Assembly (NCBI GenBank): GCA_902781315.1
Contig: CACZIT010000011.1
Location: 49,561 to 113,560, forward strand
Reading direction: 5' to 3'
DNA from: an uncultured Prevotellaceae bacterium
Lineage (GTDB): Bacteria > Bacteroidota > Bacteroidia > Bacteroidales > Bacteroidaceae
DNA: 64,000 nucleotides
Shown here: one piece after another, positions 7,439-16,024 of the stretch
Layout: the number at the start of each line of letters is the position of its first letter
How positions within the stretch are numbered: the stretch's first letter is position 1
Made by a program: the position numbers and the translations under genes
The notes under the pieces: generated by a model
Databases searched by the model: none
The model's input: only the letters and a program-made list of their open reading frames with translations
Told to the model about the DNA's origin: nothing

Positions 7439-8986
7439 ATGAAGTGGACAATCATGAATCTGATGGCGCCAAGGCGCATGGGCGTGGCAACTTACTGTTT
7501 GTTGTCGCTGCTGTTCATTGCCATCAACCTTCTGACACTGAGCAACCTGCCGCCGTGGATTGACGAGGTCATGTTGCTCGACACTTCCTATAACGCTGCT
7601 TTTCATGGCACGTGGGCGACCACGGCCTGGTATCGCGTGGCCGGCCAAAGTCCTTTCTCCACCTATCCTCCCCTCTATCAGCTGTTGGCCACAGGCTGGA
7701 TGTGGCTTGCGGGTGGCAGTCTGGTGGCCGTCAGAAGTATGAACCTGCTCGTCACGTTTGTGCTGGGTGCCGTCTGCCTGCGTCCTTTCCGCAGGTTGTC
7801 GCCTTCAGTGGCCGCCCTGTTTGCGCTGTTGCTCTGGGGCACAAGAGAGATGGCGTGGATGTATCGCAACGGACGTCCCGACATGCTGTGTGCATTGGTG
7901 TTCGTCCTTGCAGCCCAAGCCATGCAATGCCACCTGAAAGCGAAATCGCCGACGACACGCCTCGCCGTTGCTGCCGCCTCGGCTCTCGCCGTGTGGTCGG
8001 GCTTTCAGACCGCTGCCTGCCTGTGTGCCCTCTGCCTGTTCCTTTTTGTCGTGATGAAAGACCGCCGCAGGCAGGTAGCCGCCCTCACTGGCTTGGTGCT
8101 GTCGGGCCTCGTGTTGGGGGTGATACTCTTGGGCTGTTTCATGCTTGCCCATGGCCGACTGTTGGCATTCGCCTGCAGCATAGTGCCTTATTCGGCTACG
8201 CTCTCGTCTGTCGCCTTGGCGGTGCTTCCCTGGGCAGGCGAGGTGTTCGGATTCCAGTACGTGCCGTATGTCGAGAAGTTGCAACAGCTGAGCACGCCGA
8301 CAGATCTTGGCCGGCAGTTTGCCGCCCTCGCTGACTATCGCAGCTTCATCGTGCTGGCTGTCGTCACGTCGCTGGCCTATGCCGCTTGTTTCCGCTGTGG
8401 CCTGCGCCGACTCGTGCGCGCCGAGGGATTCCTGTCCCTGCTGTTCGCATTCGCAGCGCCTGTCGCCATGGTGCTGGCTGGCCGGTTTACGGAGTACTAT
8501 CGCTGGATGGCATTCCTCCCTCTGCTGATGGCCGCCACGGCGGTGGCAGTAAGATGCCGTCGGTGGCGCCTGCTGCTCATGGTGGTGGCATTGGTGTTGA
8601 CCGTCGGCGGCATCAGGTCGATGAGGACTCCCGCGGATTGGGACTACGGCAACGTCAGCTCGTTCGTCAGTCGGCAGCACTTCCGGCCGACGGATGCGGT
8701 GGTCTGTCCGTTCTCGTTGTTCTACGAGCTGAAGCCGGTGTGCCGCACGTGCTACTTTGTGGGAATCTTTCCTGCGGAGTATGTCCGTCGTGTTGACTAC
8801 ATCATCGAGCGTGCCGACGGTGGTGAGTTTGATCAGCCCGTCAGCAACTACCTGAATACGCTCCGAGCCGACTCGGCCTTCGTGCTTACTGCCGTCGACC
8901 ACTGCCAGCGGCCTTCGCTAACCCTATATAAGGTTGAGAAAGTTGAGAAGGTTGAGAAAGTTGAAAAAATTGAGAAACGCCCATGA
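7439..8986 (+). CDS. Integral-membrane glycosyltransferase, GT39/ArnT-like
   Basis: The protein has 515 residues and about 11 hydrophobic helices. An early acidic pair LPPWIDEVMLLD after helix 1 matches the catalytic DE region of GT-C enzymes (PMT_2 family), which take sugars from polyprenyl phosphates on the outer face of the inner membrane. It overlaps the next gene, a UbiA-type enzyme making a polyprenyl-phosphate sugar, by 4 nt (ATGA), so donor synthesis and transfer are probably coupled. The last 18 residues, KVEKVEKVEKVEKIEKRP, come from a 9-nt repeat (8931-8976) and look like a repeat-derived tail. The acceptor is unknown. Confidence 0.8.
   Translation: MKWTIMNLMAPRRMGVATYCLLSLLFIAINLLTLSNLPPWIDEVMLLDTSYNAAFHGTWATTAWYRVAGQSPFSTYPPLYQLLATGWMWLAGGSLVAVRSMNLLVTFVLGAVCLRPFRRLSPSVAALFALLLWGTREMAWMYRNGRPDMLCALVFVLAAQAMQCHLKAKSPTTRLAVAAASALAVWSGFQTAACLCALCLFLFVVMKDRRRQVAALTGLVLSGLVLGVILLGCFMLAHGRLLAFACSIVPYSATLSSVALAVLPWAGEVFGFQYVPYVEKLQQLSTPTDLGRQFAALADYRSFIVLAVVTSLAYAACFRCGLRRLVRAEGFLSLLFAFAAPVAMVLAGRFTEYYRWMAFLPLLMAATAVAVRCRRWRLLLMVVALVLTVGGIRSMRTPADWDYGNVSSFVSRQHFRPTDAVVCPFSLFYELKPVCRTCYFVGIFPAEYVRRVDYIIERADGGEFDQPVSNYLNTLRADSAFVLTAVDHCQRPSLTLYKVEKVEKVEKVEKIEKRP
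8931..8976. repeat. 9-nt repeat at the 3' end of the glycosyltransferase gene
   Basis: Five copies of GTTGAGAAA/GTTGAGAAG with slight decay are read as (KVE)n. The same CTCAACTTTCTCAAC-type sequence, in the opposite sense, recurs in the intergenic repeat at 37295-37385. Confidence 0.85.
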
Positions 8987-9855
8987 ACAGTCACCTCATC
9001 GCATTGCTGCGCCCACAACAATGGCTGAAGAACATCTTCGTCTTCACACCCCTGTTTTTCGACCGACGCACGGCCGACTGGCACTATGCGTGGCCATGTA
9101 TCGTGGCATTCGTCGCGTTCTGCCTCACTGCCAGTGGCATCTATTGCCTCAACGACATACACGATGCAGCGGCCGACCGTCGGCATCCGGTGAAGAGACA
9201 GCGGCCCGTGGCCAGCGGTCGGGTCGGCAAGCCTGCTGCCTACGCCATGATGGCCGCGGTATGGGGGGCTGCATCGGCTCTCGTGGTCATCTTCGATCTG
9301 TCGGCTGTGGCACCGACGCTGTTGCTTTACGTCGTCATGAACGTTGCCTACTGCTTGAAACTGAAACAGATAGCCCTGCTCGACGTGTTCATCATAGCCA
9401 CAGGCTTTGTGATGCGCATCGTAGCAGGTGCGCAGGCCTCAGACATCGTGCTGTCGCCCTGGATCGTCGTCACCACATTCTTGCTGGCACTTTTTCTGGC
9501 TTTAGCCAAACGCCGCGACGACGTAGTCATCTATCAGCAGTCGGGCATCAAGACACGGAAAAGCGTGGAACACTACCATCTGGCGTTCCTCAACGCAGCA
9601 GTGCCGATGGTGGGGGGTGTCACCATCGTGTGCTATGTGCTCTACACGATGTCGCCCGATGTCGTCGGACGGTTAGGGTGCGGACATCTCTACATGACGT
9701 CGGTGTTTGTGGTGGCAGGCATCCTGCGCTATATGCAGCTCACCTTCGTCAGCCACAAAAGTGGTAGCCCGACGAAAGTGCTGCTGCACGACCGCTGCCT
9801 GCAATTCTGTGTGGTAGGATGGATCGTCGTGTTTGCCGTTATTCTCTATCGGTAA
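8983..9855 (+). CDS. UbiA-family prenyltransferase, decaprenyl-phosphate phosphoribosyltransferase-like
   Basis: The 290-residue polytopic protein opens with LLRPQQWLKNIFVFTPLFF and contains YCLNDIHDAAADRRHPVKRQRPVASG. This is the NDxxDxxxD plus HPxKxxRP pattern of the DPPR synthase branch (Rv3806c-like), which transfers phosphoribose from PRPP to a polyprenyl phosphate, rather than the quinone-making UbiA branch. A second Asp-rich motif is less clear. It is translationally coupled to the membrane glycosyltransferase upstream. The pair suggests export and transfer of a furanose (ribose or arabinose), but the epimerase steps known in mycobacteria are not present here. Confidence 0.8.
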   Translation: MNSHLIALLRPQQWLKNIFVFTPLFFDRRTADWHYAWPCIVAFVAFCLTASGIYCLNDIHDAAADRRHPVKRQRPVASGRVGKPAAYAMMAAVWGAASALVVIFDLSAVAPTLLLYVVMNVAYCLKLKQIALLDVFIIATGFVMRIVAGAQASDIVLSPWIVVTTFLLALFLALAKRRDDVVIYQQSGIKTRKSVEHYHLAFLNAAVPMVGGVTIVCYVLYTMSPDVVGRLGCGHLYMTSVFVVAGILRYMQLTFVSHKSGSPTKVLLHDRCLQFCVVGWIVVFAVILYR

Positions 9856-9885
9856 AATGATTTTTTACCTTTGTTACCTTGTTTA

Positions 9886-11262
9886 TCATTGTTCTCCTCC
9901 AGCCTGGCGGTAGAGGAGTAGCTTGTGCTGCAGGTCGGCATAGGCCTCGGTGTGGCGGTCGCAAGCCTGCTGGTAGAGCAGTTGGGCTTCGAGCAGGTCG
10001 GCCATGCGGGCGGTGCCTACGCGGTAGTAGTCGCGGTTCAGCCGGAGGTTTTCGCTGGCTTGGTCGATGCCCTGCTGGGCAAGGAGCAGTTGCTGCTGGG
10101 CCTCAGTGACGTCGTTGGCCGTTTTCTGCAGGCGGATGGCTAGCAGCTGGGCGTTGTCTTCGAGTTGTTCCTCGGCCTTCTGCAGTTCAATCTTCTTGCG
10201 CTTCACGGCATGCGAGCCGCCCCACCAGTCGCTGATGGGCACGCTCACCGTTGCAAACACCATGGCGAAGGTGCGGTCGTTGTCGAGCAGGTTGTGGTAG
10301 TTGTAGCCAGCCCCCACGGCCACGCTGGGCAGCTGCTGCCCCACGGCCAGTTTCTTCTGCAGTTTAGCGGCCTCCACCTGCTTCTGCAGGAGAGAGTATT
10401 CGGGGAGAAGCCTCAACCCCGTCCCCTCTCTGACGGGAGAGGGGAGTGAATAGTCTTGCTTATTCGCATCTGGAACAACGATTTCAAAAGAGTACCGACT
10501 CCCTTCTCCTGTTGGAGAGGGGGTAGGGGTGAGGCTTGCATACTGCCCCAGCGTCATCTTTAGGATGTCAATTGCGTTCTGAAGTTTGAGCTTCTGACTC
10601 TGGATGTCGTTCTGGCGGAGCTGCACCTGCAGGAGGTCGTTGCGCATAGCCACACCGGCGCGCACGGCCACGTCGACATCCTTATAGAGGTCGGCCAGGA
10701 GCGTGTCGACGGCGGCAAGGGTGCGCTGCTTCTCATGGAGCGACACCAGCTGCCAGTAGTACTCGCTGACGGTTTTCTCAACCTCGTTCTCAGCCAGCTG
10801 CAGCTGTAGCTCGCTCACCTCCTCGCCGATGCGGGCCAGACGGTTGCCATTCACAATCTGTCCACCCGCGAAGACGGGTTGCATGGCTGTGACCGAGGCA
10901 ATGGTGCCGCTCTTCATCATCGTCATGTTCATGGGTGCTGCCAGGGCAGCCATTGCTTCCGGCGGAAACGACTGGGCCAGCGCGGCACCCAACTCAGGCG
11001 AGATCATCGTCTGTGGGTCGAGCGTCATCTTCGCCATGCCGCGGTTGGCATTGAACGTGGCGGCTGTGGCGCTGACGTTGGGGAAATACTTTGTGAAGGC
11101 TTCGCGCCGCTGCTCGTGTGCTGCCTCGATGGAGTGGCGTGCCGAACGTGTGGAAAGGTTGTGGAGCAGGGCAGAGTCAGTGAGTTGGCGGAGGGTGTAT
11201 GGGGATTGGGCTGCGGTGATACCGCAGCATACAGAACATAAAAGAAGAATGATATATCTCAT
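9886..11262 (-). CDS. TolC family outer-membrane efflux protein
   Basis: The protein has 458 residues with a signal peptide (MRYIILLLCSVCCGITAAQ) and two OEP repeats of long alpha-helical coiled coil (ENEVEKTVSEYYWQLVSLHEKQRTL; RLQKTANDVTEAQQQLLLAQQGIDQASENLRLNRDYYRVGT). It forms the outer-membrane duct of the RND system encoded just upstream (pump stop 11300). Residues about 242-284 (LTPTPSPTGEGS...LPSPVREGTGLRLLP) are a REPIN-like insertion between the two halves. It is the last gene of the efflux operon. Confidence 0.93.
   Translation of the reverse strand: MRYIILLLCSVCCGITAAQSPYTLRQLTDSALLHNLSTRSARHSIEAAHEQRREAFTKYFPNVSATAATFNANRGMAKMTLDPQTMISPELGAALAQSFPPEAMAALAAPMNMTMMKSGTIASVTAMQPVFAGGQIVNGNRLARIGEEVSELQLQLAENEVEKTVSEYYWQLVSLHEKQRTLAAVDTLLADLYKDVDVAVRAGVAMRNDLLQVQLRQNDIQSQKLKLQNAIDILKMTLGQYASLTPTPSPTGEGSRYSFEIVVPDANKQDYSLPSPVREGTGLRLLPEYSLLQKQVEAAKLQKKLAVGQQLPSVAVGAGYNYHNLLDNDRTFAMVFATVSVPISDWWGGSHAVKRKKIELQKAEEQLEDNAQLLAIRLQKTANDVTEAQQQLLLAQQGIDQASENLRLNRDYYRVGTARMADLLEAQLLYQQACDRHTEAYADLQHKLLLYRQAGGEQ
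10409..10537. repeat. REPIN-like element inside the TolC-family gene
   Basis: Inverted hairpins CCCCTCTCTGACGGGAGAGGGG and CCCTTCTCCTGTTGGAGAGGGG are bounded by AAGCCTCAACCCC and GGGGTGAGGCTT. The element stays open in the host frame. Confidence 0.85.
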
Positions 11263-11276
11263 AAAGAACCAGTTGT

Positions 11277-11328
11277 TACTTTGTTACCTTGTTACTTTGT
11301 TACCTAGTTACTTTGTTACCTTGTCTTG
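11277..11328. repeat. 8-nt repeat between the TolC and RND pump genes
   Basis: Alternating ACTTTGTT and ACCTTGTT octamers, six copies with one variant, run up to and into the end of the pump gene, encoding its C-terminal residues GNKVTR. This is the same family as the repeats at 39429-39508 and 40085-40130. Confidence 0.88.
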
Positions 11329-14300
11329 AGGTTTTCCAATATGCCACGGGCAGGACGGTGACCACGAGGATGAGGGCTCCGATGCCACCGGCGAAGATGG
11401 TGACGCCTACGGGCATCCAGAACGACGAGCCGGCAATGATCATCGGGATGACACCCACGGCCGTCGTGGCGGTGGTGAGGAAGATGGGCACCATGCGCCG
11501 ACGCCCTGCCTCATAGGCAGCGTGGGAGACCCCTCCCGTCCTCCCCAAAGGGGAGGTGGGCCTGCCGGAATCATCGCAGCCCGTGAGGCCCTCCCCTCCT
11601 TTGGAGGGGGCGGGGGAGGTTCTCAATAGGTTGTCGGCATGCTCATAGATGAGGATTTCGTTGCGCATGATCATTCCCATGAGCGTGATGAGTCCGAAGA
11701 TGCTGGTCAGACCAATCATGCGGTTCATCAATCCGAGACCGACGAGCGTGCCAGGAAGCATCAGACCGAGGGCGACCATGCAGAGCGTGGTGATGCCGAA
11801 GCGCTTGAAGTTGAACAGCAGGAAGAAGAAAATGATGATCATCGCGATGATGATACCATTATATATCTGCGGCATGTTCAGGTCGTTGTATTCCAGTTCG
11901 CCGCCCAGTTCGGCACGCACGCCTTCAGGCAGCTGCAATGCCTCCTGCATCTTGGCCAGACGAGCCTCGACGGGAGCCGCATAGATGCCACGCTGGAACT
12001 CGGCCGTGACGGTCAGGCAGCGCTCGCCAGAGCGGTGCATGATGCGGCTCTCGCTCCACTTGGGAGTGACGCGGGCCACTTGGCGTAAGGGGGAGCCTCC
12101 CCCGACCCCTCCGAGGGAGGGAAGTGCCTGCCGGGATGCATCTCCTCCGAGGGAAGGGAGCATGGTGAGGGGCGACGTGACGGGCAGGTCTTCCACGTCG
12201 GAGATGGTGAGCTGCGTGGTGTCGCGCACGACGATGGGGAGCTCGTAGTCGTTCTCCCAGATGCTGCCTATGCGCAGGTCGCCGGTCTGCGAGGCCAGCG
12301 AGAGCGCTGCCGTGGTGCGGTTGATGCCCAGCTGTGCCGAGGCCACGGGGTCGAGTTCGACGTTGATGAGTGGGAACGGCTGCAGGAAGTCGCTGTGCAC
12401 CCACTCCAGCTCCGGCATCTGGCGCATCTGGGCCATCATGCGCTCGGCAGCCACATGCAGCGAGTCGAGGTCGTCGCCGTAGAAGCGGAACTCCAGCTCG
12501 GGCACCTCCAGCAGGTCGAGGCGCTTGAACTTCACGTAAGCCTCGGGGAATGCCTCAGAGAGCTGCGGCTGATAGTCGGCCAGCAGGTCGAGGGTGGCCT
12601 GCTGCGACGTGGTGTTCACGATGAACTGAGCGAAGTTGCGACCCGCCATCTGCGGTGCGTAGGTGGTCTGGAAGCGGGGCGACGAACAGCCGATGAACGA
12701 CGTGATGCCGGTGATGCGCTCGTCCTTTTCGATGGCATGGCGCACGCTGTCGGCCACGAGGCGCGTGTCCTCCAGTCCTTTGCCTTCGGGCAGGAATATC
12801 TCAACGGCAAACTGGTCGCGGTCGGCGAAGGGGAAGAGGCGAATCTTCAGCGTAGGCAGGATGAGCAGCGAGGCGGTGATGACAGCCATGCAGGTGGCGA
12901 TGGTCATCCAGGGATGGCGGAACGTCACCGCCAACACGCGGTCGTAGATGGCCTGAACGCGGTCGGTGAGCCGTTTGCCTTCTTTCTCTTTCGAGGGCAC
13001 GCCAATCACCTTCACGCAGAGGAACGGAATGACCGTCACGGCCAGCAGCAGCGACACCATGAGGTTGATGGTGATGGTCCAGGGGAAGTCTTCGAGTGCA
13101 TCGAGGAAGGCTCCCTTGAACGTGATGAGGAAGGGGAAGAAGATGGCGCAGATGCAGATGGTGGCGAGCATCATCGGCATGAAGTACTGGCTGACCGACA
13201 TCACCGCGGCCTGCTTTGGCTCGATGCCTTTGCGTGCGTATTCCAGGTAGCCGTCGATGACCACGATAGAGTTGTCGACAATCATTCCCAAGACCACGAT
13301 GAGGCCCGCCAGCGTGACGATGTTCAGCGGGATGTCGGCGAAGTACATGATGGACACCGAGATGAACGTGCTCAGCGGGATGGTGATGGCGGCTACGATG
13401 GCCGAGCGCAGGGGGAACAGCACCATCATCACGAGGATGATGACCGCCATCGACAGCAGCAGGTCGCGCAGGAAGTCGCGGATGCTGTCGCCCACCACCT
13501 TCGGCTGGTCGGCAATGCGCGTCAGCGTGACGTCGTCGGGCAGTTCTTCCGCGCGGAAGTCGTCGAGCACTTCGTCGACGTCGTCGCCATAGGCCATGAT
13601 GTTGTTGCCGGAAATCATCTCCAGCGACAGCAGCATGCAGGGGTGGCCGTTCTGCTCGATGTAGCTTTCCGACGTGTCGTATTCGCGCTTGATGGTGGCG
13701 ATGTCGCGAATGCGCACCACCTTTCCCGTGAGCGGGTCGCTATAGATGATCTGGTTGGCCACCTCGGCCTCGCTGTTCTGCGTGGGCTCGATGTGGATGA
13801 GCGTCTGCTGATGGTCGCCCACGAGGCTGCCCGTCATCGTGGTGAGTCCCTGCGACTGCAGCGTCGTCATGAGAGCCTGCTGGCCGATGCCGTAGGCTTC
13901 CAGTCGCTGGCGGTCGATGTAGAGGCTCAGCTGCTCCTTGTGGTCGCCATACAGGCGCACGTTGGCCACGGAGGGAATCTTGCGCAGTCGGTCGCTGAGG
14001 CGGTCGCTGTAGTCCTGCAGTTCGCGGTAGGTGCGCTCCTTGCTTTCGATAGCGATGAGCAGGGCAGAGGTGTTGCCGAAGTCGTCGTTGGCCACGAGTG
14101 CCAGCACGCCCGAGGGCAGGCTCTGCTTGTAGAGGGCCAGGCCGTGCTTGATTTTCGACCACACCTCGTCTTTGTTGTTCACTTCGTCGTTCAGGTGGAC
14201 GAGCACCATCGCCATGCCGTTCTGCGAGGTCGACGTGGTCTTCGTGCGGTTCACCTCGCCATAAGTGAAGAGGTAGCGCTCCAGCGGGCGCGTCACCTGT

Positions 14301-14494
14301 TCTTCCACCTCCTCGCTCGTTGCACCGGGATAGACGGCCACCACCACGCCTTGTCGGATGGTGAATGGCGGAAACTCGTCCTTCGGCATGACCCACATGC
14401 CATAGATGCCGATGCCGAAGAAGATGGCAACGAGCAGGAGCGTAATCTTATAGTTGTCGAGTGGCCAGGTGATCCACTTGGTATTCTTTGTCAT
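11300..14494 (-). CDS. RND efflux transporter permease (AcrB/MexB-type)
   Basis: At 1064 residues this is the usual size for the family. It has an N-terminal helix, large periplasmic porter domains and twelve transmembrane helices. The conserved segment PGATSEEVEEQVTRPLE lies near the start, and LAGLIVVLGMIVDNSIVVIDGYLEYARKGIEPKQAA covers helix 4 and its loop. It would expel drugs or other amphiphiles by proton antiport with the adaptor at 14683 and TolC at 9886. Two insertions are visible: residues about 778-802 (periplasmic side) and about 957-990, between ENLLR-type sequence and AAYEAGRRRMVPI before helix 11. Both derive from GC-rich inverted repeats. Confidence 0.95.
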   Translation of the reverse strand: MTKNTKWITWPLDNYKITLLLVAIFFGIGIYGMWVMPKDEFPPFTIRQGVVVAVYPGATSEEVEEQVTRPLERYLFTYGEVNRTKTTSTSQNGMAMVLVHLNDEVNNKDEVWSKIKHGLALYKQSLPSGVLALVANDDFGNTSALLIAIESKERTYRELQDYSDRLSDRLRKIPSVANVRLYGDHKEQLSLYIDRQRLEAYGIGQQALMTTLQSQGLTTMTGSLVGDHQQTLIHIEPTQNSEAEVANQIIYSDPLTGKVVRIRDIATIKREYDTSESYIEQNGHPCMLLSLEMISGNNIMAYGDDVDEVLDDFRAEELPDDVTLTRIADQPKVVGDSIRDFLRDLLLSMAVIILVMMVLFPLRSAIVAAITIPLSTFISVSIMYFADIPLNIVTLAGLIVVLGMIVDNSIVVIDGYLEYARKGIEPKQAAVMSVSQYFMPMMLATICICAIFFPFLITFKGAFLDALEDFPWTITINLMVSLLLAVTVIPFLCVKVIGVPSKEKEGKRLTDRVQAIYDRVLAVTFRHPWMTIATCMAVITASLLILPTLKIRLFPFADRDQFAVEIFLPEGKGLEDTRLVADSVRHAIEKDERITGITSFIGCSSPRFQTTYAPQMAGRNFAQFIVNTTSQQATLDLLADYQPQLSEAFPEAYVKFKRLDLLEVPELEFRFYGDDLDSLHVAAERMMAQMRQMPELEWVHSDFLQPFPLINVELDPVASAQLGINRTTAALSLASQTGDLRIGSIWENDYELPIVVRDTTQLTISDVEDLPVTSPLTMLPSLGGDASRQALPSLGGVGGGSPLRQVARVTPKWSESRIMHRSGERCLTVTAEFQRGIYAAPVEARLAKMQEALQLPEGVRAELGGELEYNDLNMPQIYNGIIIAMIIIFFFLLFNFKRFGITTLCMVALGLMLPGTLVGLGLMNRMIGLTSIFGLITLMGMIMRNEILIYEHADNLLRTSPAPSKGGEGLTGCDDSGRPTSPLGRTGGVSHAAYEAGRRRMVPIFLTTATTAVGVIPMIIAGSSFWMPVGVTIFAGGIGALILVVTVLPVAYWKTSRQGNKVTR
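11526..11624. repeat. REPIN-like element inside the RND pump gene (copy 1)
   Basis: CCTCCCCAAAGGGGAGG and CCCTCCCCTCCTTTGGAGGGGG hairpins stand in inverted orientation with a short spacer. Read in the gene, they give RTSPAPSKGGEG and RPTSPLGRTGGVS. Confidence 0.8.
12088..12161. repeat. REPIN-like element inside the RND pump gene (copy 2)
   Basis: This shorter copy has CCCTCCGAGGGAGGGAAG and CTCCTCCGAGGGAAGGGAG around a spacer of about 20 nt. It codes LPSLGGDASRQALPSLGGVGGGS in the periplasmic part of the pump. Confidence 0.75.
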
Positions 14495-14509
14495 TGTTAT
14501 TTATTATAA

Positions 14510-14690
14510 GGAGTTCAAGGAGCATATGGAGTTGCAAGGAGTTTGAGTAGTTGCAAGGAGTTGCAAGGAGTTCAAGGAGTTCAAGACGAATGCCTTGGAG
14601 CTTGAAAGATTCAGGAGTTGGACACATGTCTTGAACTACTTGCAACTCCTTGAACTTCTTGAACTCCTTAGATTCCTAAACCTTAGAATC
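14510..14690. repeat. About 10-nt repeats forming an imperfect palindrome between adaptor and pump genes
   Basis: Runs of GCAAGGAGTT and TTCAAGGAGT on the left half (14510-14583) face their complements (ACTTGCAACTCCTTGAACTTCTTGAACTCC) on the right (14638-14670), around GTCTTGAAC-type sequence. The transcript could fold into a long stem between the adaptor and pump reading frames. Related repeats occur at 35643-35755. Confidence 0.82.
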
Positions 14691-15828
14691 GTACGACGTT
14701 TCCTTCGCTGAGTTTCTGATAGCCTTCGGTGACGACGCGCTGACCAGCCGTGACGCCGCTCAGGATGCTGATGCGGTTGCCTTGCGAGGCTCCCACGGTG
14801 ACAGCTGTGCGATGGGCCTTCTTCTGGTTGTCGACGGTCCACACAAACAGCGAACCGTCAGGCCGCCGCTGCACACTGGTGATGGGGAGGTAGAACCCAC
14901 CCCCTTCCCCTCCCGAGGGGAGGGGCGATTGATTAGCCTTTGTATCCGGAGTTATACTGGTTGTGCCGCCATCAGAAGGAGTATCTAAGCTCCCTCCCCT
15001 CGGGAGGGCTGGGGTGGGTTTGGGGGTGGTGGTCTTTTGGGTCCTCATCCTCACCTCTGCCACCATGCCGGGCAACAACTTGCGGTCGCTGTTGGGCACG
15101 CTGATGCGAATGTCGTAGGTGTGTGTCATCGGGTCGGCCACCACACCTTTCTCTATACGTCCGCCGCTCACCTTCTTGCCGGCGGCCTCTACGATGACCA
15201 TCGACGGCGTATGCGGGGTGATGGCGTTCATCTCGGCTTCAGGCACCGACACGCGCACTTTCACGCGCGTCACATCCATGATGGTCACCACAGCCTGCGA
15301 GGGCATGGCGGTCTCACCGGCCTTCACCTGCTGACGACCGATGATGCCGCTCACGGGAGCCTTCAGCTGGCAGTCGGCCAGGTTCTTCTTGGCCACAGCC
15401 AACTGCGACCGTGCCTGCGCCACCTTGCTCTGTATCTCTACCCATTGGGCTTCGGGCAGCGAACCGGCGTCGTGCAACATGCCGTAACGCTGCAGCGCGT
15501 CCTCGGCTTGCGCCATCTGAGCCTCGGCACCGGCCAGCACATTGCGTGCTTGCGAGTCGTCCATCACGGCCAAGAGCTGTCCGCGACCTACGGCCTGTCC
15601 TTCCCTGACGAGCACGCGCTTCACCACGCCCATGTCCGTGAAGCTCACGGCCGTGGCCTCGTTCTCCTCGACGATGCCTACGTAGCTTTGCTCGCCCATG
15701 CTGCCGCCTGCCGTCACCAACTCGGTCTTCACCAGCGTGGGGGCCTTCGGCTCACTCTCTTTTTTCTTACTGCACGCGCTGAACAGCAACACCAGGACCA
15801 TCAGCGCCATTATCTGTTTTTCTTTCAT
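14683..15828 (-). CDS. RND efflux periplasmic adaptor (membrane fusion protein)
   Basis: The 381-residue lipoprotein starts at ATG 15828 (signal MKEKQIMALMVLVLLFSACS). It has the HlyD/MFP order: a lipoyl half (AVSFTDMGVVKRVLVREGQAVGRGQLLAVMD), an alpha hairpin, the second lipoyl half (ADCQLKAPVSGIIGRQQVKAGETA), a beta barrel, and a membrane-proximal domain ending EGYQKLSEGNVVRF. It bridges pump and TolC. Residues about 269-312 are a REPIN-like insertion. An upstream in-frame ATG (15870) gives a poor signal peptide and was not chosen. It is the first gene of the operon and divergent from an AraC regulator. Confidence 0.93.
   Translation of the reverse strand: MKEKQIMALMVLVLLFSACSKKKESEPKAPTLVKTELVTAGGSMGEQSYVGIVEENEATAVSFTDMGVVKRVLVREGQAVGRGQLLAVMDDSQARNVLAGAEAQMAQAEDALQRYGMLHDAGSLPEAQWVEIQSKVAQARSQLAVAKKNLADCQLKAPVSGIIGRQQVKAGETAMPSQAVVTIMDVTRVKVRVSVPEAEMNAITPHTPSMVIVEAAGKKVSGGRIEKGVVADPMTHTYDIRISVPNSDRKLLPGMVAEVRMRTQKTTTPKPTPALPRGGSLDTPSDGGTTSITPDTKANQSPLPSGGEGGGFYLPITSVQRRPDGSLFVWTVDNQKKAHRTAVTVGASQGNRISILSGVTAGQRVVTEGYQKLSEGNVVRF
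14892..15021. repeat. REPIN-like element inside the adaptor gene
   Basis: CCCACCCCCTTCCCCTCCCG on the left and its inverse (CTCCCCTCGGGAGGGCTGGGGTGGG) on the right flank a spacer of about 70 nt. Its reading in the adaptor frame is PTPALPRGGS...SPLPSGGEGGG. Confidence 0.85.
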
Positions 15829-16024
15829 ATTCGTTGTTCTTTTTGGCGAAAACGTCTGCAAAGATGGCAATAATTTTCCAAAAACGGATGTTCGGAATTA
15901 CCTTTTTAATTGCGAAAAACACTTAATATGTCACTATTGAACAAAATAAAAGAGTTTTAGAACATCATTTTCTCGTTCTTTTTTACCAACTTTGCACACG
16001 AAAAAGATTAAAAAGAAGCAGAAT

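Noticed and set aside
12395-14509. A 704-codon plus-strand ORF opposite the RND pump gene
   Set aside because: It is the exact antisense of a clear AcrB-type gene, with His/Asp/Gln/Val-rich composition typical of antisense frames in high-GC DNA.
14510-14690. Riboswitch or attenuator between adaptor and pump genes
   Set aside because: The pairing comes from 10-nt repeats facing their complements; there is no ligand-domain-like structure and no U-run.
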